Shown: positions 24,014 through 31,666 of the stretch, piece after piece
How positions within the stretch are numbered: position 1 is the stretch's first letter
How the letters are laid out: each line of letters opens with the position of its first letter
Assembly (NCBI GenBank): GCA_045537045.1
Contig: JAZSOS010000040.1
Span: forward strand, 29,685-93,684
Source of the DNA: SIG480 sp045537045
Lineage (GTDB): Bacteria; Bacillota; Clostridia; Oscillospirales; JAAYXM01
DNA: 64,000 nt
Direction: 5' to 3'
Program-made: the position numbers and the translations under genes
Notes under the pieces: generated by a model
What the model was told of the DNA's origin: nothing
What the model saw: the letters and a program-made list of their open reading frames with translations, nothing else
Databases searched by the model: none

Positions 24014-24973
24014 GTGGAGTGGATTCAGGTAAGTATAGATACAACTCACGAGGGCATTGAAGCGCTGACCTCAGCTCTTGAGGATATCGGCATCCGAGGT
24101 TTTGAAATTGAAGACCCGGCAGACTTTTGTGAATTTATGAATGCAGAGTTTCCGTACCGCGACTACGTAGACGATGACCTTGTAAAAGAAAAAACAGAAG
24201 AAAGCGTAAAGGTAAAAATTTACGTGAGCGCAAACGCCGCAGGGCATGAACAGCTTGCCGCCGTACGTGAGCTTCTTTCCTCCCTTTCTTCCGATAAATC
24301 TTTTGGAAGCCTTGAGCTTTCGTTTGAGACGATGAATGAAGAGGATTGGTCTGAAAACTGGAAGCAGTTTTTCCATCCGCTTAAAATTGGAAAGCGCGTT
24401 CTCGTCCGCCCTGAGTGGGAAGAATGTGAAAACACCGACGGCAGAGTGGTATTTACCATAAACCCGGGTATGAGCTTCGGCACAGGCTCGCACGCTACAA
24501 CTCAGCTGTGCCTTGAGGCGATTGAGGAATACACAAAAGACGGAGATACAATTCTTGACCTTGGCTGCGGAAGCGGTATTCTCTCAATTACAGCATGCCT
24601 TCTCGGTGCTAAAAGTGCCGTAGCCTGCGATATTGACAAAAATGCCGTAGATATCGCAGTAAGAAATGCAGAGCTTAATGGCGTCAGCCGCGATAAATTC
24701 GAGGCTCTTGCCGGAAATATTCTGGATGACGAGGCAATGCGCCGCCGTTTTGAAAGCGAGAAATATGACATCGTTGCGGCAAATATCGTTGCGGATGTCA
24801 TCATCGGCATAAGCCCGTTCGCATCAGGCTTTGTAAAGCCCGGCGGAATATTTATCGCGTCCGGCATAATAACAGAGCGTCTTGACGAGGTTCTGGAGCA
24901 TCTGAAAAAAAGTTTTAAAATTATTAAAATTTGTGACAAAAACGGCTGGGCGTCTGTAATTGCAACGGTTTGA
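24014..24973 (+). CDS. prmA: Ribosomal protein L11 methyltransferase
   Basis: 319 residues from the GTG at 24014 (first residues MEWIQVSIDTTHEGIEALTS), 7 nt after GGAGG; the in-frame ATG at 23996 sits at the predicted transcription start. The N-terminal domain binds L11; NPGMSFGTGSHATTQLCLEA and ILDLGCGSGILSITA are the PrmA SAM-binding motifs, and VAANIVADVI is the catalytic-region motif. It methylates L11 amino groups. A short GAGGAAAA/TTTTCCTC hairpin follows the stop. Confidence 0.94.
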   Translation: MEWIQVSIDTTHEGIEALTSALEDIGIRGFEIEDPADFCEFMNAEFPYRDYVDDDLVKEKTEESVKVKIYVSANAAGHEQLAAVRELLSSLSSDKSFGSLELSFETMNEEDWSENWKQFFHPLKIGKRVLVRPEWEECENTDGRVVFTINPGMSFGTGSHATTQLCLEAIEEYTKDGDTILDLGCGSGILSITACLLGAKSAVACDIDKNAVDIAVRNAELNGVSRDKFEALAGNILDDEAMRRRFESEKYDIVAANIVADVIIGISPFASGFVKPGGIFIASGIITERLDEVLEHLKKSFKIIKICDKNGWASVIATV

Positions 24974-25018
24974 GGAAAATATTTTTCCTCATATCGGGCA
25001 AACTTAATAAAACAGTAC

Positions 25019-25047
25019 TGGACAAACGACATTTTTTTTGGTAAAAT
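25019..25047 (+). promoter_or_regulatory. Promoter of the 259-residue membrane protein
   Basis: TGGACA (25019-25024), 17 nt, TAAAAT (25042-25047). Confidence 0.65.
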
Positions 25048-25100
25048 ATAACGTATGGCATATATGTTGCCTTATGAGCTTTATTTGGGAGTGAACCGTT

Positions 25101-25880
25101 TTGAAAGAGAATAAATCGCCGAAGGATGCGGCAATGTACAGAAAAAAAGATTATGTGACTAACAAGCTTCTTCTTGTTTTCACGCTTGCATTTGCACTTT
25201 TGCTTTTGCTTATGAACGTAGGACGTATGATGAAGAGCACGGCAACGTTTATGGCTGCGTATACCATGGTTAAGGTCGTTGCGGTTGCCGCTGTGGTGCT
25301 TGTTGCCGCAGGGATCGTTATGATGATTGTAGAGCGCTCAAAGAAAAAGGACATGAGTTATCGTCTCTTCTCCGGAAAGAACGTGACGGTTGCTGCCTTG
25401 TTTGTTGCAATTTGCGCCATCGCGCTTTCTCTTGTCTTTTCACAGAGCATGCTTATGCTTCTTTACATCTTCGTTCCGGCAGTTGTTGTTTTGTATATCA
25501 TTTACTATTCATATCAGCGTGAATTTTTCCTTATAGCCCTCTCCTGTATCGTTGGCGGTATCGGAATCTGGCTTTTTGGCTCTGACCTTGTGAACACGAA
25601 AGATGTTCTCGCAATAGCAGGTGCTGCCGCTCTGGTCGTTCTCACTGCAGGCTTTGCGTTGTGGGCACAGCTCGGAAATGGCAAGATAAACCTTTTCGGA
25701 CGTGAGTTTGCACCGTTTAGAGGTGATGCCCGTTACGGAATTGTATATCTCACCTGCCTTTTGGTTCTTATGCTTCTTGCCGCGGCGTTTCTTGCTCCGG
25801 ATCTTGCAATGTACTTTGTTTTCGCACTCATTGCATATATCGTTCTCACCGGCGTATACTACACGGTAAAGCTCATCTGA
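25101..25880 (+). CDS. Polytopic membrane protein of unknown function
   Basis: 259 residues from the TTG at 25101, with GGGAG 9 nt upstream; the ATG at 25131 region is an alternative. The charged N-terminus (KENKSPKDAAMYRKKDYV) is followed by about eight hydrophobic segments, with a short soluble loop near residues 190-210 (GNGKINLFGREFAPFRGDAR). I recognise no family. It sits directly upstream of the tRNA-Ser promoter. Confidence 0.7.
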   Translation: MKENKSPKDAAMYRKKDYVTNKLLLVFTLAFALLLLLMNVGRMMKSTATFMAAYTMVKVVAVAAVVLVAAGIVMMIVERSKKKDMSYRLFSGKNVTVAALFVAICAIALSLVFSQSMLMLLYIFVPAVVVLYIIYYSYQREFFLIALSCIVGGIGIWLFGSDLVNTKDVLAIAGAAALVVLTAGFALWAQLGNGKINLFGREFAPFRGDARYGIVYLTCLLVLMLLAAAFLAPDLAMYFVFALIAYIVLTGVYYTVKLI

Positions 25881-25909
25881 ATTTTATTTCAACTTTTGCA
25901 AAAAAAAGC

Positions 25910-25938
25910 TTGACGTAAACGCATTTTTCATTTATAAT
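25910..25938 (+). promoter_or_regulatory. Promoter of tRNA-Ser
   Basis: TTGACG (25910-25915), 17 nt, TATAAT (25933-25938). The upstream AAAAAAAGC resembles that of the tRNA-Met promoter. Confidence 0.85.
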
Positions 25939-25951
25939 ATATCAAGTGAGT

Positions 25952-25984
25952 CGGTATTCGGCTTGCACAAAACCGAATACCGAT
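25952..25984 (+). other. Hairpin in the tRNA-Ser leader
   Basis: TCGGTATTCGG and CCGAATACCGA form an 11-bp stem between the promoter and the tRNA; probably a processing structure. Confidence 0.6.
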
Positions 25985-26001
25985 GACTTTATTTTCGACT
26001 T

Positions 26002-26093
26002 GGAGAAGTACTCAAGCTGGTCGAAGAGGCGCCCCTGCTAAGGGCGTAGGTCGCGAAAGCGGTGCGGGAGTTCGAATCTCCCCTTCTCCGCCA
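26002..26093 (+). tRNA. tRNA-Ser(GCT)
   Basis: 92 nt with a long variable arm (GTCGCGAAAGCGGTGC region) and encoded CCA. The acceptor GGAGAAG pairs with CTTCTCC; the anticodon loop contains CTGCTAA (GCT). Its last 18 nt recur downstream at 26283-26300. Confidence 0.95.
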
Positions 26094-26094
26094 A

Positions 26095-26131
26095 ATATAG
26101 CAGGTACACTTTTGTGTACCTGCTATATTTT
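26095..26131 (+). terminator. Terminator after tRNA-Ser
   Basis: A perfect 15-bp stem (26095-26109 with 26114-26128) around TTTT, then TTTTTG. Confidence 0.9.
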
Positions 26132-26134
26132 TGT

Positions 26135-26300
26135 GTAATATGGTGAGGGAGATTCGAACTCTGAGAGGGCAACGAGCGTAAAGAAAACGATTGATAATCA
26201 TTTTTAGCGAAGTTGGTGCGAGACGGGTACTGCGAGCGAAAGCGGCGCGGTCGATAAGCCGGCAGATTGCGAAGCAATATGCATCTCCCCTTCTCCGCCA
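26135..26300 (+). pseudogene. tRNA-Ser remnant
   Basis: The stretch contains scrambled tRNA-Ser pieces: GCGAAAGCGGCGCGGTCGA (like the variable arm/T arm) and finally an exact copy of the tRNA's last 18 nt, ATCTCCCCTTCTCCGCCA (26283-26300). Near 26145 a T-arm sequence also lies in reverse orientation (GGAGATTCGAACTC). It cannot fold into a tRNA. Such debris next to an intact tRNA is typical of repeated integration at the tRNA 3' end. Confidence 0.6.
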
Positions 26301-26329
26301 GAAAAACTTCATCATTCTCCCCTGAAAAG

Positions 26330-26374
26330 TTGGCAAAAACTTGGCAACACAAAAAATAAATTCTGTGTTATAAT
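26330..26374 (+). promoter_or_regulatory. Island promoter with two 11-bp-phased TTGGCA sites
   Basis: TTGGCA at 26330 and 26341 (11 bp apart), then exactly 22 nt to TATAAT (26369-26374). The sequence TTGGCAACACAAAAAAT then seven bases then GTGTTATAAT matches the capsid-operon promoter (TTGGCAACCCAAAAAAT, seven bases, GTGTTATAAT) almost base for base. There is no -35 box at 17 nt. A leader of about 130 nt follows. Confidence 0.7.
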
Positions 26375-26510
26375 TTATGACAATGATGCTTTCGGAGTGA
26401 ACCTCTGCGAATTTGTGCGCGATTCATAAAGGTCGCTCCGTGTGCGCAAAGCGTCAGAGTTCGTATTGAAAAAACAATAGAAATGAATTATAATAAGAAG
26501 GTAAACAACA

Positions 26511-27634
26511 ATGTTAACACAAAATTTGTTTAGTAAAAAACCAAAAACTTTTATGGACTACGAGCCGGGTAAGTTGCCAAGCAAAAAAGACCGGGACACG
26601 CAGACGAAAGCTGAAACCAAAAATTATGCCCCTTTTGCATCAAATGTGAAAATAGTTGGAGACAATGTAACAAAAAAGACTATGATGATTTCTTTGAAGG
26701 GTTCAATGACCCATACGGAGAAAAAAGAGAACAAGAACGGCAGCGGAAAGAACAGGAGCGAAAAGAAAGGCTTGCCAATATCCGTGCAAACGCCGATAAT
26801 CAAAACCGGTATCCTCAGAGTACGGATGACCCGTTTCTTGAAGGTTTTAATGGAATTTTAAACGAAAGAGAACAGAAGGAAAAATTCCCAAACACTCGGT
26901 TCCAAGCAAAACCTCAAAATGCATACTTGAAATTCCCTAATACACAACTTCATGCGAGCACTAAAAACGATGCATCCCTCGAAAGATTTAGCAATCCCAA
27001 CGGACAAAAAAATATCGTAGGCGAAGTTGCGTCTGAATGGGGTGAAAATATCGGAGCTCATATGGGTTTGCATAATACAGCTCATGATCAATATCCTTGG
27101 ATGCGGATTGCAGGTTTGCTGTCTCCTGTAGCAATTAGTGGTCGAATAACTTCATCAAGTGCTAAAGTCCCAAAGTATAAGGACCTAATAAATGATGTCT
27201 CAAATCGTTATAATGTGCCAAGTGAGATTATCGGGGGAATAATATTTAAAGAGCAATTAACCAAGTCTCTTCCCGATACCCTTGGAAATATCCACACATC
27301 TATAACAAAAGATAGTCATTCTACTGGATTGGGAGCCATTTTCCCCGCAACAGCAAGAGCTGCGTGGGGCGAAGTTGACTCTCAAAAAGAATTGCCAAAA
27401 ACCAATGAGGAGCTTCAATATAAATTAACGCACGATAAACAATTCAACATAGAAACAATTGCCGCAGTGTTACTATATGAAGCAAGGAACGAGGGACTTA
27501 TTTCAGATGTATCCGTAGCTTCAAATTTGACTACCGAGCAATGGTGGAAAGCGGTAGCAAAATATAACGGTAGCGACGAATATGCGAGAAAAGTGTATGA
27601 GTATCTTCCTTATATTACTGAATTGTTAGATTAA
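26511..27634 (+). CDS. Muramidase/lytic-transglycosylase-like protein read through a -1 frameshift
   Basis: Frame 1 starts at ATG 26511 (MLTQNLFSKKPKTFMDYEPG) after AAGAAGG. At codon 55-56 the sequence A AAA AAG (26672-26678) in phase allows a -1 slip into a frame open to 27634, giving a product of about 374 residues. Without the slip frame 1 ends at 26861. GGAG lies 10 nt upstream of the heptamer and GGGT/ACCC can pair downstream, as in dnaX-type sites. After the slip come a charged linker (EKREQERQRKEQERKERL) and a C-terminal lysozyme-like domain: YNVPSEIIGGIIFKEQ (likely catalytic Glu), TGLGAIFPATARAAWG and WKAVAKYNGSDEYARKVYEY. No signal peptide is seen. A plain frameshift mutation remains possible. 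Confidence 0.65.
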
Positions 27635-27648
27635 ACGGAGGTGTTTTT

Positions 27649-28275
27649 GTGAAAAAACTCAAAATTCTAACTTCAATAATCATAGTGATTTCCTGTGTGC
27701 TCATTTTATCTTCATGTAAATATAAATATATATTTAAGCATTATAACGAAATAAACGAAGATATTCCCGACAACCTAACTTCAAGCGCAAGTATGGCAGA
27801 ATATGCTCGTAATATAGTTGAGAAGGATTGCGGCAAGGAGTTTAATGTAGGTTCTGTCTATATGATTTTGGATTCGGAGTTAAAGGGAGAAGTGGAAGTT
27901 ATTTTGGTAGAGAAAAAACAAAAAAACCCGTTGCTGGTCTATGTGGATTTTGATACAAAAAACAACAAACTTGTTTCATTCAAGTATGTCAGCTGGCACA
28001 GCAAATTGGATCCCGGCGTTATAAATATACATAATTGGGGAATTGACTATGCAGAGGCAATTGAAATTTCAAAGGAGCTTCATTCAAAAACAGATGGTTT
28101 CCGATATGACGATGTCATAATCAGGACCGATAATTCTCATCCGTTTGAAGACGAAGATTGGGAAGTTTGGTCCGTAGCGTTTCGTGACTACCAAAGCAAA
28201 AAAAACTACGACACCCGCATTGAACCGTATACAGGAGAGATTCTTAATCACGGTATTTGGAAATGGGTAGGATAA
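27649..28275 (+). CDS. Lipoprotein of unknown function, possible immunity partner
   Basis: 208 residues. Signal peptide about residues 1-22 ending LILSSC with lipobox Cys23, then an acidic extracytoplasmic domain (ASMAEYARNIVEKDCGKEF...; WSVAFRDYQSKKNYDTRIEP...TGEILNHG) with a weak PepSY-like look at the end. GGAGGTG lies before a GTG-spaced start at 27649. It begins 14 nt after the muramidase-like gene, so the two form an operon. A surface lipoprotein paired with a wall-degrading enzyme could protect the producer; this is inference from arrangement only. Confidence 0.65.
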   Translation: MKKLKILTSIIIVISCVLILSSCKYKYIFKHYNEINEDIPDNLTSSASMAEYARNIVEKDCGKEFNVGSVYMILDSELKGEVEVILVEKKQKNPLLVYVDFDTKNNKLVSFKYVSWHSKLDPGVINIHNWGIDYAEAIEISKELHSKTDGFRYDDVIIRTDNSHPFEDEDWEVWSVAFRDYQSKKNYDTRIEPYTGEILNHGIWKWVG

Positions 28276-28385
28276 TACAGATTAGATTCAGCATAGCATC
28301 GCCCTCACGAATTCAATAATGAGATAAAATCCCAAAATAGAACAAGGCATTGTGCATACGTATGGCGGAGTTCTTTCTCCGCCAG

Positions 28386-28414
28386 AAAAAAGACATCCTA
28401 TGGATGTCTTTTTT
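28386..28414 (+). terminator. Terminator of the island operon
   Basis: AAAAAAGACATCC (28386-28398) pairs perfectly with GGATGTCTTTTTT (28402-28414). Confidence 0.85.
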
Positions 28415-28588
28415 CAGTTATATTTACCTGTGGCAAGTTATGAGCTTAGATTGCTTCGCAAGTTATGAATTGGCTTTGTCAATATTTGTTTTATAGAGGG
28501 CAAATATATCATAACTGCAAACGAAGTTTGCATCATAGCTCTAAACTATTAACTTTTATAGCTTACCTCTGAACCATTCATCTGTGTT

Positions 28589-28626
28589 AATGCAAAAATC
28601 CTGCCATAAGGCAGGATTTTTGCATT
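28589..28626. terminator. Bidirectional terminator after the NSS transporter
   Basis: A perfect 17-bp stem (28589-28605 with 28610-28626) around ATAA with T/A runs at both ends. Confidence 0.9.
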
Positions 28627-28644
28627 ACTTTACTTTTATTCACG

Positions 28645-30009
28645 TTATATCTTGAATATTCCGAATGCGTCAAGAACCGAGGATACGAGGATAAGAACGA
28701 TGCATATAGGTGCAACGTACTTTATAATTACCTCAAAAAGTCTCTTTTTCTTGAATTTTGCATTAAGCTCAATTTCCTCGATAACTGCTTTCGGCTTGAT
28801 TACATAACCGACAAAGATGCAGGTAAGGAATGCAACTATGGGCATGAGAACGCTGTTGCTGATAAAATCGAAGAAATCAAGGAACTGAAGTCCGATAATC
28901 TTTACGTTTCCAAGCGGCCCGTAGCCAAGCGAGGAAAGAAGTCCGAGCGCAACGGAGAACAGGAACACAACAAGGCACGAAAGCTTGCGCGAGAGCTTTG
29001 TCTTGTCACAAACGATGGAAACAACCGTTTCAAACAACGAAATTGACGACGTCAGCGCTGCAAAGAGAACAAGAAGGAAGAACGCAACGCCAACAGCCGT
29101 GCCTGCCGGCATAGTTTCAAATACTTTCGGAAGAGTTACAAACATGAGGCTCGGGCCTTTTCCGAGCGCTTCCGGTGTTCCGCCTGAGAAAACGAATACT
29201 GCCGGGATAATCATAAGACCTGCAAGGAACGCAATTCCGGTGTCAAAAATCTCTATCTGGGAAACTGACGATTCAAGATTTACCTCTTTTTTCATATAAG
29301 AACCGTAGGTTATCATAATGCCCATCGCAAGGGACATTGAGTAGAAAAGCTGCCCCATTGCAGCAAGAACGGTGGTTGCAGAGAACTTTGAGAAATCTGG
29401 GAGCAGGTAATATTTAACTCCCTCAAGCGCTCCGGGCAAGCACACCGAGTAAATTGCAATAACAATTGAGAGAACAACGAGAATCGGCATCATAAGCTTT
29501 GATACCTTTTCTATTCCCTTTTCAACGCCGCCGAGAACAACAAGCGCTGTTATTCCGATGAATACAAGAAACCAGAAAATCGGCTGTCCGGTCTGCGAAA
29601 TAAACCCGGTGAAGTAAGCATCGCTTGCAGTTGCCGAAGCGCTTCCGCTGACAAATGCATAAAGATATTTTGTTACCCAGCCGCCGATTACGGAATAATA
29701 CGGCAGGATGATTGCCGGAATAATCGCCGCGATATATCCTATGAAGGAGTACTTTTTGTTAAGCGCGCGATACGCACCGATTGCGGAAAGACCTGTTTTT
29801 CTTCCTATTGCGATTTCCGCCGTCATAAGCGCAAAGCCGAAGCTGACAGCAAGAAGAATGTACACAAGAAGAAAAATACCACCGCCGTATTTTGCCGCAA
29901 GATACGGAAATCTCCATATATTACCGAGACCGACTGCCGAACCTGCCGCAGCAAGAACAAATCCGAGCTTGCCGGTAAAACTGCTTCTGTTTTCGTTTGA
30001 CATACTCAT
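28645..30009 (-). CDS. Sodium-dependent NSS/SNF family transporter
   Basis: 454 residues, about eleven membrane helices, as usual for bacterial members. The first helix region reads GFVLAAAGSAVGLGNIWRFP, the sodium/substrate-binding signature of neurotransmitter:sodium symporters; helix 6/7 region SSISLFETVVSIVCD is also typical. It imports amino acids or related compounds with Na+, which fits the sodium-type V-ATPase. AAAAGGATAG precedes the ATG. It is monocistronic between terminators. Confidence 0.92.
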   Translation of the reverse strand: MSMSNENRSSFTGKLGFVLAAAGSAVGLGNIWRFPYLAAKYGGGIFLLVYILLAVSFGFALMTAEIAIGRKTGLSAIGAYRALNKKYSFIGYIAAIIPAIILPYYSVIGGWVTKYLYAFVSGSASATASDAYFTGFISQTGQPIFWFLVFIGITALVVLGGVEKGIEKVSKLMMPILVVLSIVIAIYSVCLPGALEGVKYYLLPDFSKFSATTVLAAMGQLFYSMSLAMGIMITYGSYMKKEVNLESSVSQIEIFDTGIAFLAGLMIIPAVFVFSGGTPEALGKGPSLMFVTLPKVFETMPAGTAVGVAFFLLVLFAALTSSISLFETVVSIVCDKTKLSRKLSCLVVFLFSVALGLLSSLGYGPLGNVKIIGLQFLDFFDFISNSVLMPIVAFLTCIFVGYVIKPKAVIEEIELNAKFKKKRLFEVIIKYVAPICIVLILVSSVLDAFGIFKI

Positions 30010-30090
30010 CTATCCTTTTCTTTTTAATGATACTATATTTTACCACATAACCCGTCACAATACAAGTATTTTCTCTTTTTTACATAAGTT

Positions 30091-30123
30091 ATAACTCCCC
30101 GTGCAAACAGCACAGGGAGTTAT
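30091..30123 (-). terminator. Terminator of tRNA-Arg(CCT)
   Basis: ATAACTCCC (30091-30099) pairs with GGGAGTTAT (30115-30123), directly at the tRNA 3' end on the minus strand; T richness is moderate. Confidence 0.6.
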
Positions 30124-30197
30124 GGCACCCGCAACAGGAATCGAACCTGTAACTAACCCTTAGGAGGGGTTTATTATATCCATTTAACTATGCAGGC
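30123..30197 (-). tRNA. tRNA-Arg(CCT)
   Basis: 75 nt with encoded CCA (minus strand). The acceptor GCCTGCA pairs with TGCGGGT with two wobble pairs; the anticodon loop is CTCCTAA (CCT); the T loop is TTCGATT. The D arm (TAGTTAAATGGATATAA) is long, as usual for this tRNA. Confidence 0.92.
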
Positions 30198-30210
30198 AAT
30201 TGCTTATATA

Positions 30211-30239
30211 ATTTTAATACACATCTGTCATCTTGTCAA
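30211..30239 (-). promoter_or_regulatory. Promoter of tRNA-Arg(CCT)
   Basis: TTGACA (30239-30234), 17 nt, TAAAAT (30216-30211) on the minus strand. Confidence 0.85.
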
Positions 30240-30287
30240 GTGAACAGCATTATTTTTTACGCACTCCTGCAAAATTACTTTCGGTCT

Positions 30288-30902
30288 TCAATTGCTTCGC
30301 CCGATTCTAATTCCGTATATGATACCAATAATAGCGAAGGGTATCAATAAAAGTAACCAGACAACCGTTGCAACCGGAGGCAAAAGGAGCGTTATAAGCA
30401 TCAAAACACCCATAATAACCGTTGCAAAGCCTATAAATCTGTTTACCTTTCTTGCCTTTTCGCCATCCAGATCGCTGTTCTTTACATAGTCAAACTTGGG
30501 CAGGTAATTGCCAATTACAAGGAAAACAGTGCCTACAATCAGCGCCGCAACCTTTCTTATATCAACATTTTTCCCAAGTCCATAAACCAATAAAGTCATC
30601 TGCAAAACAACTGTCATAATGGGAATTATCCATTTCGTCGCCCGCTCAAACTTTTTACGTTCACCGTGCTTATGAGCGTTGATGTCATTGATAAAGCAAC
30701 AAACAACTTGTAAAAGCGCCATCAGCAGCGGTAGTCCAAACACTGCAAATTCTTTTGAAGCAAAGTTGTCCGGCTCATTATACACATTGAAGTGAACAGC
30801 CATATTTTCCGGCAATTCTCCCCATACCGCAACTCCTAAAAAAATGGGGAGAATACATACAATGCACGTTATAACAAGACTTTTCCATTTTATAAATTTC
30901 AT
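30288..30902 (-). CDS. SdpI-family membrane protein (DUF1648 plus SdpI)
   Basis: 204 residues from the ATG at 30902 (MKFIKWKSLVITCIVCILPI); a GTG-type extension to 30932 overlaps the regulator. Six membrane segments; the LPENMAVHFNVYNEPDNFASKEF loop after helix 1 is the DUF1648 signature, and GNYLPKFDYVKNSDLDGEKARKVNRF is the SdpI signature. SdpI in Bacillus protects against the SdpC cannibalism toxin and sequesters the repressor SdpR. The gene overlaps the regulator's stop (ATGA), exactly as in sdpRI. No sdpC-like gene is nearby. Confidence 0.85.
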   Translation of the reverse strand: MKFIKWKSLVITCIVCILPIFLGVAVWGELPENMAVHFNVYNEPDNFASKEFAVFGLPLLMALLQVVCCFINDINAHKHGERKKFERATKWIIPIMTVVLQMTLLVYGLGKNVDIRKVAALIVGTVFLVIGNYLPKFDYVKNSDLDGEKARKVNRFIGFATVIMGVLMLITLLLPPVATVVWLLLLIPFAIIGIIYGIRIGRSN

Positions 30903-31168
30903 CTTTTTTTCCCTCCCAAACCATAAATCCACGACAGTATTTCTTCGAATACCGAGGTATTTAATTCATAGTAGATAAAGTTTTTGTGTTTTTGCTCGGT
31001 AATAAGATCTGCATTTTTCAGCTTTGCCAGATGATACGACACGGTTGCCGCCGTCAGATCAAAATGCTCTGCGATCTCTCCGGCGGACTTTTTCCCGTTT
31101 TTAAGCATCTGCAATATATCACGTCTGACTGAATCCGACAAAGCTTTAAGCGTTTCATCCATTCCCAT
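30899..31168 (-). CDS. SdpR-like ArsR-family repressor
   Basis: 89 residues from the ATG at 31168 (MGMDETLKALSDSVRRDILQ), with GGAAGGAGC upstream. Winged helix: LKNGKKSAGEIAEHFDLTAATVSYHLAKLKNADLI. Metal-binding cysteines are absent, as in SdpR. Two palindromes flank its promoter (31191-31212 and 31241-31275), so autorepression relieved by the SdpI partner is likely by analogy. Confidence 0.88.
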   Translation of the reverse strand: MGMDETLKALSDSVRRDILQMLKNGKKSAGEIAEHFDLTAATVSYHLAKLKNADLITEQKHKNFIYYELNTSVFEEILSWIYGLGGKKR

Positions 31169-31190
31169 AGTGTTATGCTCCTTCCAAAAG

Positions 31191-31275
31191 TATTTAGAAA
31201 TATTTCTAAATAGATTGTAACACTCCATCCCTCCATTGTCAATAGCTATTTAGAAAATTTCCTAAATAGCTATTG
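31191..31275 (-). promoter_or_regulatory. SdpRI promoter with two palindromic operators
   Basis: TTGACA (31242-31237), 17 nt, TACAAT (31219-31214) on the minus strand. A 22-bp palindrome (31191-31212, arms TATTTAGAAAT/ATTTCTAAATA) covers the transcription start. A second, longer one (31241-31275, arms AATAGCTATTTAG/CTAAATAGCTATT) covers the -35. Both share the core ATTTAGAAA. Confidence 0.85.
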
Positions 31276-31300
31276 ACAGTCCTTCGTTTATTATATATAC

Positions 31301-31340
31301 AAAGAACCTGAGACTTTTTAAAGCCTCAGGTTCTTTTTTC
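31301..31340. terminator. Hairpin terminator
   Basis: AAAGAACCTGAG pairs with CTCAGGTTCTTT, with T-rich sequence on the + side and AAAG on the other. Placed downstream of the APC transporter on the minus strand, beyond element B. Confidence 0.75.
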
Positions 31341-31386
31341 GTTATAATATTATTTTTGGGCGCTTATCTCTTCCTGTTTTTGTTTT

Positions 31387-31666
31387 TTAAGCAACCCTCA
31401 TACAAACCCAATACGGTTTTCGCAGTTGCTTTTTCGCAAAATCTTCGGGAAATGCTCGTGAATACGACAGTATTCACTGCGCCTTTTCTCTTGCTTTTGC
31501 ATAAAAATCATACAACGAAAACTCTCCGACCTTTGCGGCGAGAAAAATTTTTGTTTCGGCAATGCGCAAGGGTGAAGGCGGGCTGACGCCCGGCAAGACC
31601 GGCAATTTGCCGAAACGGGAATTTATCCGTCGCAAGGCGTATTCGGTTCGTGCGAGGGTTGCTTAA
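31387..31666 (+). repeat. Structured inverted-repeat element B (280 bp)
   Basis: The terminal arms 31387-31415 and 31638-31666 pair over 29 positions with three mismatches and one G-U. Inside are GTTTTCG/CGAAAAC (31417-31423/31515-31521), the hairpin GTGAATAC-GACA-GTATTCAC (31459-31478), TTTCGGCAA/TTGCCGAAA (31554-31562/31607-31615), and a GC-rich hairpin with a TGAC loop (31577-31594). The 100-nt 3' half aligns closely with element C. It overlaps the last 45 bp of the APC transporter. Orientation is given by the shared motifs. Confidence 0.7.

Larger units (their letters stand above)
26291..28390. mobile_element. Small AT-rich island next to tRNA-Ser, bounded by 16-bp direct repeats
   Basis: TTCTCCGCCAGAAAAA occurs at 26291-26306 and again at 28375-28390; its first ten bases are the end of tRNA-Ser. 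Between them are two genes on the + strand that are clearly more AT-rich than their neighbours. No integrase is present, so it would be a decayed or satellite insertion moved in trans. The right copy lies in a GGCGGAG/CTCCGCC hairpin (28364-28383). Confidence 0.55.
28276..28644. other. 369-bp gap: island edge, short repeats, terminators
   Basis: Holds the right 16-bp repeat (28375-28390) and, at 28433 and 28458, two direct copies of GCAAGTTATGA 25 bp apart. It also has a TTGCTTCGCAA motif that is the reverse complement of one at ~26266, and a GCAAAC-GAA-GTTTGC hairpin near 28518. No gene is seen. The small repeats look like recombination debris. Confidence 0.45.

Noticed and set aside
25989..26352. 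Minus-strand frames over tRNA-Ser with GRFELPHR/GDSNSR-like peptides
   Set aside because: These are the antisense of tRNA-Ser and its debris, a well-known source of false proteins.
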